From positions 1 to 64,000 of the forward strand of contig DAHWOV010000120.1 in NCBI GenBank assembly GCA_027339205.1: a stretch of DNA of 64,000 nt, written 5' to 3'. The notes under the pieces are model-generated. The model saw only the letters and a program-made list of their open reading frames with translations. It was not told the origin of the DNA and ran no database searches. Origin of the DNA: JAJYVT01 sp027339205. Its GTDB lineage: Bacteria; Actinomycetota; Acidimicrobiia; Acidimicrobiales; RAAP-2. Made by a program: the position numbers and the translations under genes. Of this stretch, positions 44,784 through 54,479 are shown in pieces (within the stretch, counting starts at the first letter, position 1; the number at the start of each line of letters is the position of its first letter).

Positions 44784-45911
44784 CTACCTCCAGAGCATCG
44801 CGAGCGTCTCGAGCCGCCGGAGTGTCATGAGCTCGAGCGAGCGGGAGCGGGTGATCCGGCGCACGATCTCGGGCTCGTCGGGGCACTCCCCCGCCGAGAA
44901 CACGTAGAAGGACCTTCTCGCGGGGCTGTGGACTGCCATGTAGTCGTCGTACTTGTCGTGCAGGGCCACTTCGATCAACGTACGCCTGCGAAAGTCCGCG
45001 GACGAGAACTGCCCGACCCACCAGCTGCTGTCGGCCCAGATGAGGTGGCCGCTGATCGGGTAGCCCTCGTGATCGGCGTGGAGCTGGCGGAACGGGCGGC
45101 CCGCCGCCGCGTCGACGTCCCACTCCGAAAGGTACCTCGGGAAGACCTCGCCGAAGACCTCGTCGATCCCGAAGGCCGGGATGTTCGCAAAGAGCAGGCC
45201 GCCGTCGGCCAGCAGCTCGCGCAAGCGGAGCAGGTAGGAGGCGAGCTTGTTGGGATTGAGGTGCTCGAAGATGTCCAGCCCGAAGATGGTGTCGAAGCCC
45301 GGGGAGAGATCCGAGGTGAGGACGTCGCCCAGGTGAACATGGGCTCGCACGGCCCGTGACGCGCGCGCCAGCGCCCGCCGGCTGATGTCGATGCCCTCGA
45401 ACTCGATTCCGCGCAGCGCGAGGCCTTCGAGGACCGCGCCGTTCGCACAACCGAGCTCGAGCACCCGGCCGCCTTGGTTCAGCGACGCCACGATCTCGGC
45501 CATCACTCGCTTGTCGCGGTCCACCCGCAGTGGCCAGATGTGCGGGGCCTCGTAGTAGCCGCTGTCGAGGATGGCTTGCTCCATGAGGTCGAAGTCCGCG
45601 GCGTCCTCGACGTTGAACGCGAGGAGGCTGCCGTAGGGCACCTTCTCGTTGGTCTGGTAGAGCGAGTACTTGCCGGGGTGGCGCTCCAGCAGCCGCCCTG
45701 GAACGTGACCGCCGCCATCTCCGGCACAGCCTCGGGAGCCACCTCTGGTCGCCGACCGGTACCCGGGGCAAACCGAGAGCAACGCGTGGTGCAGCCGCCA
45801 CTTGATCCGATCGCGAAGGATCCGAGCGGTCAGCGAGGGAGGTGCCTCGCCGCGTGGCGCGACACCCCGGGCCGCGCGCGAAGATGTCGCTCGGCGCGCC
45901 CCCGAGGTCAC
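44784..45911 (-). CDS. class I SAM-dependent methyltransferase
   Basis: 375 residues. SAM motif VLELGCANGAVLEGLALRG near 150-168, then FEGIDISRRAL, and FDTIFGLDIFEHLNPNKLASYL. The C-terminal half includes GHLIWADSSWWVGQF, which I do not recognise from a named subgroup. The N-terminal 75 residues are basic and variable, so the true start may be further in. Substrate unknown. Confidence 0.82.
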   Translation of the reverse strand: MTSGARRATSSRAARGVAPRGEAPPSLTARILRDRIKWRLHHALLSVCPGYRSATRGGSRGCAGDGGGHVPGRLLERHPGKYSLYQTNEKVPYGSLLAFNVEDAADFDLMEQAILDSGYYEAPHIWPLRVDRDKRVMAEIVASLNQGGRVLELGCANGAVLEGLALRGIEFEGIDISRRALARASRAVRAHVHLGDVLTSDLSPGFDTIFGLDIFEHLNPNKLASYLLRLRELLADGGLLFANIPAFGIDEVFGEVFPRYLSEWDVDAAAGRPFRQLHADHEGYPISGHLIWADSSWWVGQFSSADFRRRTLIEVALHDKYDDYMAVHSPARRSFYVFSAGECPDEPEIVRRITRSRSLELMTLRRLETLAMLWR

Positions 45912-46051
45912 CGGGTCACTATAGGCACCCGCGCTTCCGCCTCCCCCTCGAAGAGTGCGGCAGGGGCTTGGGGCAGTGGCGGCGTCGCCCTCACTCGCCG
46001 CAGACCGAGGCGTTGCCCCAGGCCGCCCAGCGCTGCGTGAAGCGGTCGTGC

Positions 46052-47098
46052 TCAGCGGTAGGCGGCCTGCAGCTCACGCAGTGCGTCTGCCCCAGGGCAC
46101 AGCTCGTCGTGAGCCAGCGCGTTGAGCGGCACGGGCGTCGTGCGGTTCCGCTCGTGGACGTCGGGGACCGATTCGTCCACGTACAACAGGCCGGTCGGCA
46201 CCTCGCCTCGCGCGGCATGGTCGGCGAGGTAGGCGGCCACCGAGGTGCGGTCGGTGGGGTCGTAGCCCATGGGCACCGAGCGGAAGCGGATCGCGCCGCC
46301 CCCGGGCATGGCGACCTCGACCGGCTCCGGTGAGAGCATGGCGGTCACGGGCTCTTGTGGAGGGGCGAAGTCGGTCACGTGGAGCTCGCTCGCCCGGATC
46401 GCGGCGTAGCTCTTGGTGGACCCCTCGTGGTTGTTGAACTGCACGCACGGGGAGATGACGTCGACGAGCGCGAACCCGCCGTGGGCGATCGCCGCCTCGA
46501 GGATCGGGACGAGATGGGCCTTGTCGCCCGAGAAGCCCCGGGCGAGGAAGGTGGCCCCGAGCGAGAGCCCGAGCAGCATCGGGTCGATGGGCGCGAGCGC
46601 GTTGTGCTCGCCTCGGTGCGAGGTGGACCCCTGGTCCGCGGTCGGGGAGAACTGGCCTTTGGTGAGCCCGTACACGCCGTTGTTCTCGATCAGGTGCACC
46701 ATGTGCACGTTGCGCCTGATGCCGTGGCAGAGATGCCCGAGCCCGATGGAGAGCGCGTCACCGTCCCCCGAGATGCCGAGGTAGAGGAGGTCCCGGTTCG
46801 CAGCGTTCGCCCCGGTGGCGATCGGCACCATCCTGCCGTGGACGGAGTTGAAGCCGTGGGCGCCGCGCAGGAAGTACGTCGGGGTCTTGGACGAGCAGCC
46901 GATCCCCGAGAGCTTCGCGACACGGTGCGGCACCACTGCCGCCTGCCACAGGGCCTGGACGAGCGCGGCGGTCGTGGAGTCGTGGCCGCACCCGGCGCAG
47001 AGGGTGGACATCGGGCCCTCGTAGTCGCGGATCGTGAGCCCGATCGCGTTGCGCTCGAGCTGCAGGGCTGGGACGAGCGGTTTGGTGATGGACGGCAT
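46052..47098 (-). CDS. korB: 2-oxoacid:ferredoxin oxidoreductase, beta subunit
   Basis: Thiamine-diphosphate subunit, 348 residues. CAGCGHDSTTAALV and GIGCSSKTPTYF carry Fe-S cysteines; GISGDGDALSIG is the ThDP-metal motif, and LIENNGVYGLTKGQFSPT matches KorB proteins. With KorA it oxidises 2-oxoglutarate (or pyruvate) to the acyl-CoA and reduces ferredoxin. The specific oxoacid is inferred. It follows korA with a 15-bp gap. Confidence 0.9.
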   Translation of the reverse strand: MPSITKPLVPALQLERNAIGLTIRDYEGPMSTLCAGCGHDSTTAALVQALWQAAVVPHRVAKLSGIGCSSKTPTYFLRGAHGFNSVHGRMVPIATGANAANRDLLYLGISGDGDALSIGLGHLCHGIRRNVHMVHLIENNGVYGLTKGQFSPTADQGSTSHRGEHNALAPIDPMLLGLSLGATFLARGFSGDKAHLVPILEAAIAHGGFALVDVISPCVQFNNHEGSTKSYAAIRASELHVTDFAPPQEPVTAMLSPEPVEVAMPGGGAIRFRSVPMGYDPTDRTSVAAYLADHAARGEVPTGLLYVDESVPDVHERNRTTPVPLNALAHDELCPGADALRELQAAYR

Positions 47099-47113
47099 GG
47101 CGCTCCTCGGTCC

Positions 47114-49078
47114 TCAGCTCTTTGCCGTGCCCAAGAACGCGACGATCCCCTCGAAAACTTCCTGCGCCGTCGGGGGAAGCCCGCCGTAGAGGCGGACCGA
47201 CCCCAGCTTCTGGATGGGGGCGCTGGTCTCCGCCGACAGCAGCGTCCGCAGCTGGCCGTCGCGGTTCTGCTCGACGACGACGCAGGACGTGTGGGCGTCG
47301 ACGAACTCTTGGACCGTGTCGTGGAACGGAAAGCTGCGCACTCGGAGGTAGTCGAGGGCGATGCCCCGGTCCGTGAGCTCTGCGATCGCCTCCCTGGTGG
47401 CAGCGTCGGTGCTCCCGAGCGTGATGACGCCCGTCGTCGCGCGGGAGCGCCGCTCGGTCACCGGCGCGGGGAGCAGGCGGAGCGCGGCCGCATGCTTCTT
47501 CGCGAGCCGGTCCACGACCTCTTCGTAGCGCGCCGGTGTCTCCGTGTAGCCCGCGTGGCTGTCGTGACCGGACCCGCGGGTGAAGTAGGCGGCGTTCGGG
47601 TGGACACCGGGGAGCGTCCGCGCGGCGACGAACTCGTCGTCCCATCCGCCGTACCGGTCGAACCGGGGCAGATCCTCCAGCTCGGCGAGGGACAGCACCC
47701 GGCCCCGGTCCGGCCGGTAGCCGTCGTCCCAGGAAAGCGCCGGGATCGCCCATTCGTTGCTCCCGATGTCGAAATCCGACAGCACCAGCACCGGGGTCTG
47801 GAACCGCTCTGCGAGGTCGAACGCCGCCACGGCGAAGCTGAAGCACTCCGCGGGATCGGCGGGGAACAGCAGCAGGTGCTTGGTGTCACCGTGGGACGCA
47901 TAGGCGGCGGAGAGGATGTCCGCCTGCTGCGTGCGCGTCGGCATGCCGGTCGAGGGTCCGGCGCGCTGGACGTCGAAGACGACGGCGGGGATCTCGGCGT
48001 AGTAGGCGAGCCCGAGCATCTCGTTCATGAGCGACAGCCCCGGCCCGGACGTCGTCGTGAAGGCCCGGGCGCCGTTCCAGCTCGCGCCGACCACCATGCC
48101 GATCGCTGCCAGCTCGTCCTCGGCCTGGAGGATGACGTAGTTGTTGCGCGACCCAGGCGGACAGTCGAGAAGCACCTTGCGTGCGGTCGGAGCCGGCCTC
48201 TCGCCGTTCGGAGCCGGGACCCCGGGGGAGCCGGATCCCGGCTCGGGGTCAGGGACGCGGCGGTAGCGCGCGCACAGGGCGCTGAAGCTGTCCATGACAG
48301 ACGTCGCCGGCGTGATCGGGTACCACGCACCCACCGTGGCCCCCGCGTAGAGGCAGCCGAGCGCCGTCGCCGTGTTGCCGTCCATGAGGACCATGCCCGC
48401 CGTCTCGTCGGACGGCGCGACGCGGAACGGGAGCGGGCAGTCGAACCTCGCGAAGGCTTCCTCGTAGCCCAGCTCGAACGCCCGCACGTTGTGCTCGAGG
48501 ACCCGCGGGCGGTGCTCGAAGCGCTCGGTCAATAGCTCGACGGCGACCGCCGGGTCGATCGCCAAGAGTGCGGCGAGCGCGCCCACGTACGCGACGTTGC
48601 GCAGGAGCACGCGCTGTGAGGGGTCGGCGAACGACGCCGTGACCAGTGCCGCCAGGGGCGCACCGAGAAGCGTGCGGTCGTCGGGCAGCATGCCGGCGGG
48701 GACACCGGCGGAGGAGTCGAAGAGGACGACGCCTCCTGGGGCGCCACGGGTGAGGTCCTGGGACAGCGTCTGGCCGTTCATCGCGACGACGAGGTCGCTC
48801 TCGCCGCGCCGCGCCAGGCGGGCCGTCGGGCTCACCCTGATCTCGAACCACGTCGCCATCCCCTGGATGTTCGAGGGAAGGAGGTTCTTGCCCGAGGCCG
48901 GGACCCCCATGCGGAAGATGGACCGCACGAGTAGCGAGTTGGCGTAGGCGGAGCCAGTCCCGTTGACCGTCGCGATGCTGAGCGCGAAATCGTTGACGCC
49001 GGGCTGGCGGCGGGCGGGGTGCCCGTCTGCACGGAGGGTGGCGCGCGCACCGTCCGCCAGGAGGTCGCGCGTGGTCAT
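47114..49078 (-). CDS. korA: 2-oxoacid:ferredoxin oxidoreductase, fused gamma-alpha subunit
   Basis: 654 residues. The gamma domain comes first (residues 1-185, GVNDFALSIATVNGTGSAYANSLL, then DLVVAMNGQT), and the alpha domain follows (GNTATALGCLYAGATVGAWYPITPATSVMDSF and SGPGLSLMNEMLGLAYYAEIP). Gamma-alpha fusion is normal in aerobic KorA. ATG 49078 overlaps the stop of the upstream Fe-S flavoprotein gene (ATGA). Confidence 0.92.
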   Translation of the reverse strand: MTTRDLLADGARATLRADGHPARRQPGVNDFALSIATVNGTGSAYANSLLVRSIFRMGVPASGKNLLPSNIQGMATWFEIRVSPTARLARRGESDLVVAMNGQTLSQDLTRGAPGGVVLFDSSAGVPAGMLPDDRTLLGAPLAALVTASFADPSQRVLLRNVAYVGALAALLAIDPAVAVELLTERFEHRPRVLEHNVRAFELGYEEAFARFDCPLPFRVAPSDETAGMVLMDGNTATALGCLYAGATVGAWYPITPATSVMDSFSALCARYRRVPDPEPGSGSPGVPAPNGERPAPTARKVLLDCPPGSRNNYVILQAEDELAAIGMVVGASWNGARAFTTTSGPGLSLMNEMLGLAYYAEIPAVVFDVQRAGPSTGMPTRTQQADILSAAYASHGDTKHLLLFPADPAECFSFAVAAFDLAERFQTPVLVLSDFDIGSNEWAIPALSWDDGYRPDRGRVLSLAELEDLPRFDRYGGWDDEFVAARTLPGVHPNAAYFTRGSGHDSHAGYTETPARYEEVVDRLAKKHAAALRLLPAPVTERRSRATTGVITLGSTDAATREAIAELTDRGIALDYLRVRSFPFHDTVQEFVDAHTSCVVVEQNRDGQLRTLLSAETSAPIQKLGSVRLYGGLPPTAQEVFEGIVAFLGTAKS

Positions 49079-50877
49079 CGCGGCGTCGCCACGTCCGCGA
49101 GCCCGGCTGCCGGCAGGAACACCTCGAGCTTCGCCATGTCCCACGCTGCGGTGGGGCAGCGCTCCGCGCACAGGCCGCAGTGGACGCACAGGTCCTCGTC
49201 CTTGACCATGAAGCGGCCGGTCTGGGGGAGTGGGAGCGAGATGAAGACGGGCTCATCGGACCTGCCGCTCCGTGCGCCGAGATCGCTTGCACCGTCTGCG
49301 CTGGTGCTGGCTGCGCCGCCGTCGCCGGCGACGATCTGCAGGCAGTCCACAGGACAGATGTCGATGCAGGCGTCGCACTCGATGCAGCGCGAGGCGCTGA
49401 ACTGGGTCTGGATGTCGCAGTTGAGGCAGCGCTGGATCTCACGCGCGACCTGTGCGGGGGTGAAGTCCAGCTCCACCTCGACGGCAAGCTCCGCGAAGCG
49501 CCGTGCGAGCTCCACGTGGGGGGGCTCCTGGCGCCCGACGGGGTTGAAATCGTTGGCGTAGCTCCACTCGCCGATGCTCATCTTCTGGCTCACGAGCGCG
49601 GCGCGCACGGGTGGCCGGTCACCGACCGGGAGGTCCTGGCAGTGACGGTCGATGGATATCGCCGCCTCGTGGCCGTGGGCGACGGCCCAGACGATGTTCT
49701 TCGGGCCGAAGGCCGCGTCGCCGCCGATGAACACCCCCGCGCGCGTGGAGCTCATGGTGACGGGGTCGACGATCGGGACGTCCCAGCGGCCGAACTCGAT
49801 GCCGAGGTCCCGCTCGATCCACGGGAATGCGTTCTCCTGGCCGATGGCCAGCACCACGTCGTCCGCCGGCAGGAACTCGGTTCGCAGCACCGTGGACCGT
49901 TCAGCACGCTCGTCCCACTCCAAGACGTCGAACTCCACGCCGACGAGCCGGCCGTGCGCGGTGACGAAGCGCCGCGGCGCCCGCTCCGTGAGGATCTCCA
50001 CCCCTTCGTCGATCGCGTCCTGCAGCTCCCAGGGGGAGGCCTTGAAGAAGGCACGGGGACGCCGGGCCACGACCCGCACTTCGGTACCTCCCAGACGCCG
50101 GGCAGTCCGGCAGCAGTCCATCGCGGTGTTGCCCACGCCGATCACGAGGACGCGCTCGCCGACGGAGGTGACGTGGCCGAACGCGATGCTCGCCAGCCAG
50201 TCCAGGCTCACGTGCACGTGCTCGTCGGCGTCGCCGTCGTGGCGCCCGGGGATCTCGAGGTCGTTGCCCTTGGGAGCGCCGCTCCCGACGAAGACGGCGT
50301 CGTAGCCCTCCTCGAGCAGAGCGGCCATCGAGGTGACCTCCACGCCGTAACGGACGTCGGCGCCCATCGACAGCACCGCAGACGTCTCTGTGTCGAGGAC
50401 GTCTGCGGGCAGGCGGAAGGCGGGGATGCTCGAGCGCATGAGGCCGCCCGCAGCCTCGGCCCGCTCGAAGATCGTCACCTCGTAGCCCAGGGGCAGGAGG
50501 TCGTTGGCGACCGTGAGCGACGCCGGCCCGCAGCCCACGGTGGCGACCCGCTTGCCGTTGCGCCGCAGGGCGCCTTTCGGCAGGCGCGACGACACGTCTT
50601 TGCGGAGATCCGATGCGACGCGCTTGAGCCTGCAGATGGCGACGGGCTCGCCGTCGACGCGGCCTCGCCGGCACGCCGGCTCGCAGGGGCGGTCGCACGT
50701 GCGTCCCAGGATGCCGGGGAACACGTTGGTGGCGCGGTTGAGCAGGTACGCGTCAGCGTACCGGCCCTGGCCGATGAGCCGGATGTACTCGGGGACGTCC
50801 GTCTGCGCCGGGCACGCCCACTGGCAGTCGACCACACGCCGGTAGTAGGTGGAGTCCGAGACGTCCGTCGGTCTCAC
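49075..50877 (-). CDS. GltD-like FAD oxidoreductase with two 4Fe-4S ferredoxin motifs
   Basis: 600 residues. The N-terminal Fe-S adapter has CQWACPAQTDVPEYI and GRTCDRPCEPACRRG. Then come an FAD site (VATVGCGPASLTVAND), an NAD(P) site (VLVIGVGNTAMDCCRTARRLG) and a C-terminal ferredoxin part with CIECDACIDICPVDC and CVHCGLCAERCPTAAW. It could pass electrons between NAD(P)H and ferredoxin for KorAB. Overlaps korA by four bases, so it belongs to the same operon. Confidence 0.88.
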   Translation of the reverse strand: MRPTDVSDSTYYRRVVDCQWACPAQTDVPEYIRLIGQGRYADAYLLNRATNVFPGILGRTCDRPCEPACRRGRVDGEPVAICRLKRVASDLRKDVSSRLPKGALRRNGKRVATVGCGPASLTVANDLLPLGYEVTIFERAEAAGGLMRSSIPAFRLPADVLDTETSAVLSMGADVRYGVEVTSMAALLEEGYDAVFVGSGAPKGNDLEIPGRHDGDADEHVHVSLDWLASIAFGHVTSVGERVLVIGVGNTAMDCCRTARRLGGTEVRVVARRPRAFFKASPWELQDAIDEGVEILTERAPRRFVTAHGRLVGVEFDVLEWDERAERSTVLRTEFLPADDVVLAIGQENAFPWIERDLGIEFGRWDVPIVDPVTMSSTRAGVFIGGDAAFGPKNIVWAVAHGHEAAISIDRHCQDLPVGDRPPVRAALVSQKMSIGEWSYANDFNPVGRQEPPHVELARRFAELAVEVELDFTPAQVAREIQRCLNCDIQTQFSASRCIECDACIDICPVDCLQIVAGDGGAASTSADGASDLGARSGRSDEPVFISLPLPQTGRFMVKDEDLCVHCGLCAERCPTAAWDMAKLEVFLPAAGLADVATPR

Positions 50878-51070
50878 GCGGGGTCCCTGCCTGACAGTGC
50901 CGCCAATGGCATATGTCGATTCGTACCGGGTTGGGAGGCCGGCCGATAGGGCCGAAGGACCCCCGCTGGTCCCTGGGCAACGCGAGGTGAACGGTCTCCG
51001 GGTCCCCGGGGGGCGAGAGAGATGTTGCGGAGCCCATCGACGAGAGCTGGAAGCGAAGAGAAGAGAAGAG

Positions 51071-51141
51071 AGCGGGCGACGGGAATCGAACCCGCGTTCT
51101 CAGCTTGGGAAGCTGATGTTCTGCCGCTGAACTACGCCCGC
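51071..51141 (-). tRNA. tRNA-Gly (anticodon CCC)
   Basis: A 71-base cloverleaf on the leftward strand: acceptor GCGGGCG paired with CGCCCGC, the T-arm GGGTTCGATTCCC, and an anticodon stem TCAGC/GCTGA around TTCCCAA, giving anticodon CCC. The discriminator base is U. The next bases are CTC, so CCA is not encoded. It stands alone between the Fe-S flavoprotein operon and the divergent membrane reductase. Confidence 0.93.
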
Positions 51142-51352
51142 GTGCAGGGGTCACACTATCGTCTGGCACGCCATGGCTCCTCCCGGACCTCCGCGCCCTC
51201 GCCGACGGCGGCATCATGTCGGTTGATGTCGGTTGCAGACCCGGGGACCTGCCTACCGACGGTGCCGCCCCGTGCCTCGGCTCCTCCCGAGCCCGGGTGC
51301 CGGGGGGCAACAGGGCCGGCCGAGTTGACCCTCCACTGACCGAGGAGGCCCC
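51142..51352. promoter_or_regulatory. upstream region of membrane Fe-S reductase
   Basis: The 211-bp stretch between the tRNA and the reductase gene has no gene. ATGTCGGTTG is repeated twice in tandem near 51216-51235. Promoters for the rightward reductase and the leftward tRNA must lie here; I see no consensus boxes. Confidence 0.3.
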
Positions 51353-53518
51353 TTGCCGGTAAGGATCGCGATCGGCATCGCCGTGACCGTGGTCTGCGTC
51401 GTCCTGGCCGGTCGACGGTTCCACTGGATCTCGCGGCTCGTCCGGACCGGGCTGCCCGCCCCCGAGCGGCTTCGCCGTGATCTGGGCCGCAGGGCGGAGG
51501 CAGAGGTCACCGAGGTGGCCGGGCAGCGCAAGCTCCTCAAGTGGACGGTCCCCGGCATCGCGCACTTCTTCACGATGTGGGGGTTCACCGTCCTCCTCTT
51601 CACGATCGTCGAGGCCTACGGAGACCTGTTCGACCCGACGTTCCACATCCCGGGGATCGGGACGTCGCCGGTGCTCGGGTTCCTCGAAGACTTCTTCGCG
51701 ACCGCGGTGCTCGTGGCGCTCGGGGTGTTCACGGTCATCCGGCTCAAGAACGCCCCTTCGAGAAGGGAGCGCGCCTCGCGCTTCTACGGGTCCCACACCG
51801 ACGCCGCGTGGATCACGCTCCTGCTCATCTTCGGGGTGATCGCCACGCTCCTCCTCTATCGCGGCGCGCAGGTCGACACGAAGCCCCGGCAGTTCCCCTA
51901 CGACGACTGGGCCTTCGCCTCGCACGTCATCGGCGCGGGACTCGCCGGGCTCGGCCACGGGGTGGACGCAGCGCTCGCCACGACGTTCTTGCTGCTCAAC
52001 GTCGCGGTCATCAGCGGCTTCCTCGTGTTCGTCTCGTACTCGAAGCACCTGCACATCTTCGTCGCACCCTTCAACGTGGCGTTCTCGCGCCGCCCGAGGG
52101 CGCTCGGCGGCCTGGACAAGACGCCCGACATGGACATGGAGAACGTGACCGAGGACGCGGTCTTCGGGGCGGGGTTCATCGAGAATTTCACCTGGAAGCA
52201 GATGCTCGACTTCGTGACCTGCACCGAGTGCGGCCGCTGCCAGTCGGTGTGCCCGGCGTGGACGACCGGCAAGCCCCTGTCCCCCAAGCTCGTGATCATG
52301 GACTTGCGGGACAACATGTTCTCCCAGGCGTCGCACCTGATGGCGCTGAAGGCTGCCGCAGACGCGCGAGGCGGGGACGCCGGCGACGCGAAGCGTTCCC
52401 AGGGTGGGGCTCGTGCCGGGGACCGCCCGGTGCCCGGGCCCGAGCCGCTCGTTCCAGGGGTCATCGAGCCCGACGTGCTGTGGTCCTGCACGACCTGCGG
52501 GTCGTGCGTGGAGCAGTGCCCGGTCGACATCGAGCATGTCGACGCGATCGTCGACATGCGGCGCTACCAGGTGCTGATGGAGTCCAGCTTTCCGCACGAG
52601 GCCGGGCTCATGCTGCGCAACATCGAGAACCAGGGCGACCCCTGGGGGCTCGGGAGTGCCAAGCGTACGGAGTGGACGCAGGACCTCGACTTCGAGGTGC
52701 CGGTGGTCACCGACGGCATTCCCGACGACGTCGAGTACCTCTACTGGGTCGGCTGTGCGGGGGCGTTGGACGAGCGAGCGCGCCGTCAGGTCCAAGCGAC
52801 GGCGCGCCTCTTGCAGTGGGCGAGCGTGCGCTTCGCGATCCTCGGCCCGAAAGAGTCCTGCACGGGCGACCCCGCCCGCCGCATCGGCAACGAGTACCTG
52901 TTCCAGGAGCAGGCGAAGGCCAACATCGCAACCCTCGAGGCCGCACGGGTTCGCAAGATCGTGGCGACCTGCCCGCACTGCTTCAACACTTTGAAGAACG
53001 AGTACCCGGCGCTCGGGGGCAGCTTCGAGGTGGTCCACCACGCCGAGCTCCTCGACCATCTGGTGCGGACTGGGAGGATCGCGCCCGGCGCCGGGTACTC
53101 GGGCACCGTCACCTACCACGACCCCTGCTATCTCGGCCGGCACAACAGGGTGTTCGACGAGCCGAGGACGGTCATCGACGCCATCCCGGGCGCCCGCAAC
53201 GTGGAGATGCGCCGGTGCCGGGAGCGCGGCTTCTGCTGCGGTGCCGGCGGCGCGCGCATGTGGATGGAGGAGAGCATCGGCACCCGCGTCAACATGGACC
53301 GTACCCTCGAGGCGATCGGCACCGGAGCGGACGTCGTGTCGACCGCGTGCCCGTACTGCATGATCATGCTCGACGACGCGGTCAAGGCGCAGGGCAAGGA
53401 GGAAGAGGTGCGCGTCCTCGACATCTCCCAGCTCGTCGAGGAGTCGATGCGCGTGCCGGGTCCGCGGACGCCCCCGCCCCAGCGGACGCCCGGAGAGCTC
53501 CTGGACGGCGCGGGCTAG
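51353..53518 (+). CDS. membrane-bound Fe-S reductase (Rv0338c-like, HdrD-type)
   Basis: 721 residues. About five N-terminal membrane segments (1-22, 70-90, 112-130, 161-176, 203-228) form a NarI-like anchor. Two 4Fe-4S motifs follow (CTECGRCQSVCPAW and CTTCGSCVEQCPV), then two CCG domains (YWVGCAG, CPHCFNT; HDPCYLGRHN, FCCGAGGARMW, CPYCMIM). Such proteins move electrons between quinones and soluble carriers. TTG 51353 follows GAGGAGG by four bases. It is divergent from the KorAB operon. Confidence 0.87.
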   Translation: MPVRIAIGIAVTVVCVVLAGRRFHWISRLVRTGLPAPERLRRDLGRRAEAEVTEVAGQRKLLKWTVPGIAHFFTMWGFTVLLFTIVEAYGDLFDPTFHIPGIGTSPVLGFLEDFFATAVLVALGVFTVIRLKNAPSRRERASRFYGSHTDAAWITLLLIFGVIATLLLYRGAQVDTKPRQFPYDDWAFASHVIGAGLAGLGHGVDAALATTFLLLNVAVISGFLVFVSYSKHLHIFVAPFNVAFSRRPRALGGLDKTPDMDMENVTEDAVFGAGFIENFTWKQMLDFVTCTECGRCQSVCPAWTTGKPLSPKLVIMDLRDNMFSQASHLMALKAAADARGGDAGDAKRSQGGARAGDRPVPGPEPLVPGVIEPDVLWSCTTCGSCVEQCPVDIEHVDAIVDMRRYQVLMESSFPHEAGLMLRNIENQGDPWGLGSAKRTEWTQDLDFEVPVVTDGIPDDVEYLYWVGCAGALDERARRQVQATARLLQWASVRFAILGPKESCTGDPARRIGNEYLFQEQAKANIATLEAARVRKIVATCPHCFNTLKNEYPALGGSFEVVHHAELLDHLVRTGRIAPGAGYSGTVTYHDPCYLGRHNRVFDEPRTVIDAIPGARNVEMRRCRERGFCCGAGGARMWMEESIGTRVNMDRTLEAIGTGADVVSTACPYCMIMLDDAVKAQGKEEEVRVLDISQLVEESMRVPGPRTPPPQRTPGELLDGAG

Positions 53519-53520
53519 CG

Positions 53521-53560
53521 CTCGCGATTGGCGCGGGGCTCGCGATTGGCGCGGGGCTAG
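53521..53560. repeat. 18-bp tandem repeat between two convergent genes
   Basis: CTCGCGATTGGCGCGGGG occurs twice in tandem just after the stop of the membrane reductase gene. It ends beside the stop of the convergent PPOX gene. No hairpin of note. Confidence 0.6.
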
Positions 53561-53988
53561 CGCGCGACGATGCCGTACGCGTGCGTCGGCCGCAACCGAG
53601 CGACGAGCCGACGTTCCGCCACCATGACATCGCGGTACTCGGCCCAGTCGGGGTGCTCCTCCCCCCGGATCGCGCGGTAGAGGGCTACGAGCTCCTCGAC
53701 GGTGTCGTCGTCGGGCGCCGCGGCGACGTCCGACAGCTCGGCCGTGCCGTCGAGGACCACGTAGGCCCAGAAGGACTCGCCGGGGACGTAGAGCGAAGCG
53801 AGAGGGTCGCGTCGGAGATTGCGCGTCTTGGCCCTGGTGTCGGTGACCGAGATCCGCACGACCGGGTCGTCGCTGCCGCTCAGGTGGTAGAGGATGTTGG
53901 AGAGCTGCGGCCGGCCGTCGGACCGGCGAGTGACGAGGACGCCCTGGCTGCGGTCGCGGGCGAAGGTGAGGCCGTCTTGCAGTTCCAT
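53557..53988 (-). CDS. PPOX-class F420/FMN-binding protein (Rv1155-like)
   Basis: 143 residues of the split-barrel family: GVLVTRRSDGRPQLSNILYHL, then ISVTDTRAKTRNLRRDPLASLYVPG and a C-terminal RDVMVAERRLVARLRPTHAYG. Rv1155-type members bind F420. The start ATG 53988 is nine bases after the CNBD gene stop, so they are likely cotranscribed. Second PPOX gene in the window. Confidence 0.85.
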   Translation of the reverse strand: MELQDGLTFARDRSQGVLVTRRSDGRPQLSNILYHLSGSDDPVVRISVTDTRAKTRNLRRDPLASLYVPGESFWAYVVLDGTAELSDVAAAPDDDTVEELVALYRAIRGEEHPDWAEYRDVMVAERRLVARLRPTHAYGIVAR

Positions 53989-53997
53989 CGCCGGCGG

Positions 53998-54432
53998 TCA
54001 GTGCGAGATCAGCGCGGACACCTTGGAGTCCGCGTCACGGAGCCGGGCCGCCATGGCCGCGAGCAGCTTCCTTCCGAGCGGGGGGACGTCTTCGAGCAGC
54101 CCGTAGAACTCTCGCTGGCTCATGTTGAGCAGGACCATGTCCGTGTCGGCGACGACGGTCGCAGATCGCGGGCCACGGTCGAGCAGCGCGAGCTCCCCGA
54201 AGTAGTCGCCAGGCCCGAGGAGCGCCACCTTCCTGCCGTTCCGCTTCACCGACGCATGCCCTTCGACGATGAAGAAGAACTCGCGTCCGATCGTCCCTTC
54301 CTCGCACAGCACGGTGCCGGCGGGCGCCGTGACCTGGTCGAGGGCACGCGCCACGGCCCGGAGCTCGCGCGCGGTGCACGTGGAGAACAGCCAGATCGAC
54401 GAGAGGTCGAGCTTCTCACGAGCGCGGGCCAC
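53998..54432 (-). CDS. cyclic nucleotide-binding domain protein
   Basis: 144 residues, a lone CNB domain: LCEEGTIGREFFFIVEGHASVKRNG, then the phosphate-binding loop GDYFGELALLDRGPRSATVVA. The RSAT core with FGELAL is complete enough to bind cAMP or cGMP. There is no DNA-binding domain; the last 30 residues are helical. GTG 54432. Confidence 0.87.
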   Translation of the reverse strand: MARAREKLDLSSIWLFSTCTARELRAVARALDQVTAPAGTVLCEEGTIGREFFFIVEGHASVKRNGRKVALLGPGDYFGELALLDRGPRSATVVADTDMVLLNMSQREFYGLLEDVPPLGRKLLAAMAARLRDADSKVSALISH

Positions 54433-54479
54433 GGGCGACCAGGGTAGTGCGGGCGGCCCACCCCGGGCGAGCCTCGCTC

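Noticed and set aside
50753..53143. 796-codon leftward frame opposite the membrane Fe-S reductase
   Set aside because: Covers the tRNA and runs antisense to a multi-domain Fe-S protein; low-complexity composition.
51541..54447. 968-codon rightward frame spanning three genes
   Set aside because: Crosses the reductase end and two leftward genes in another frame, with no domain.
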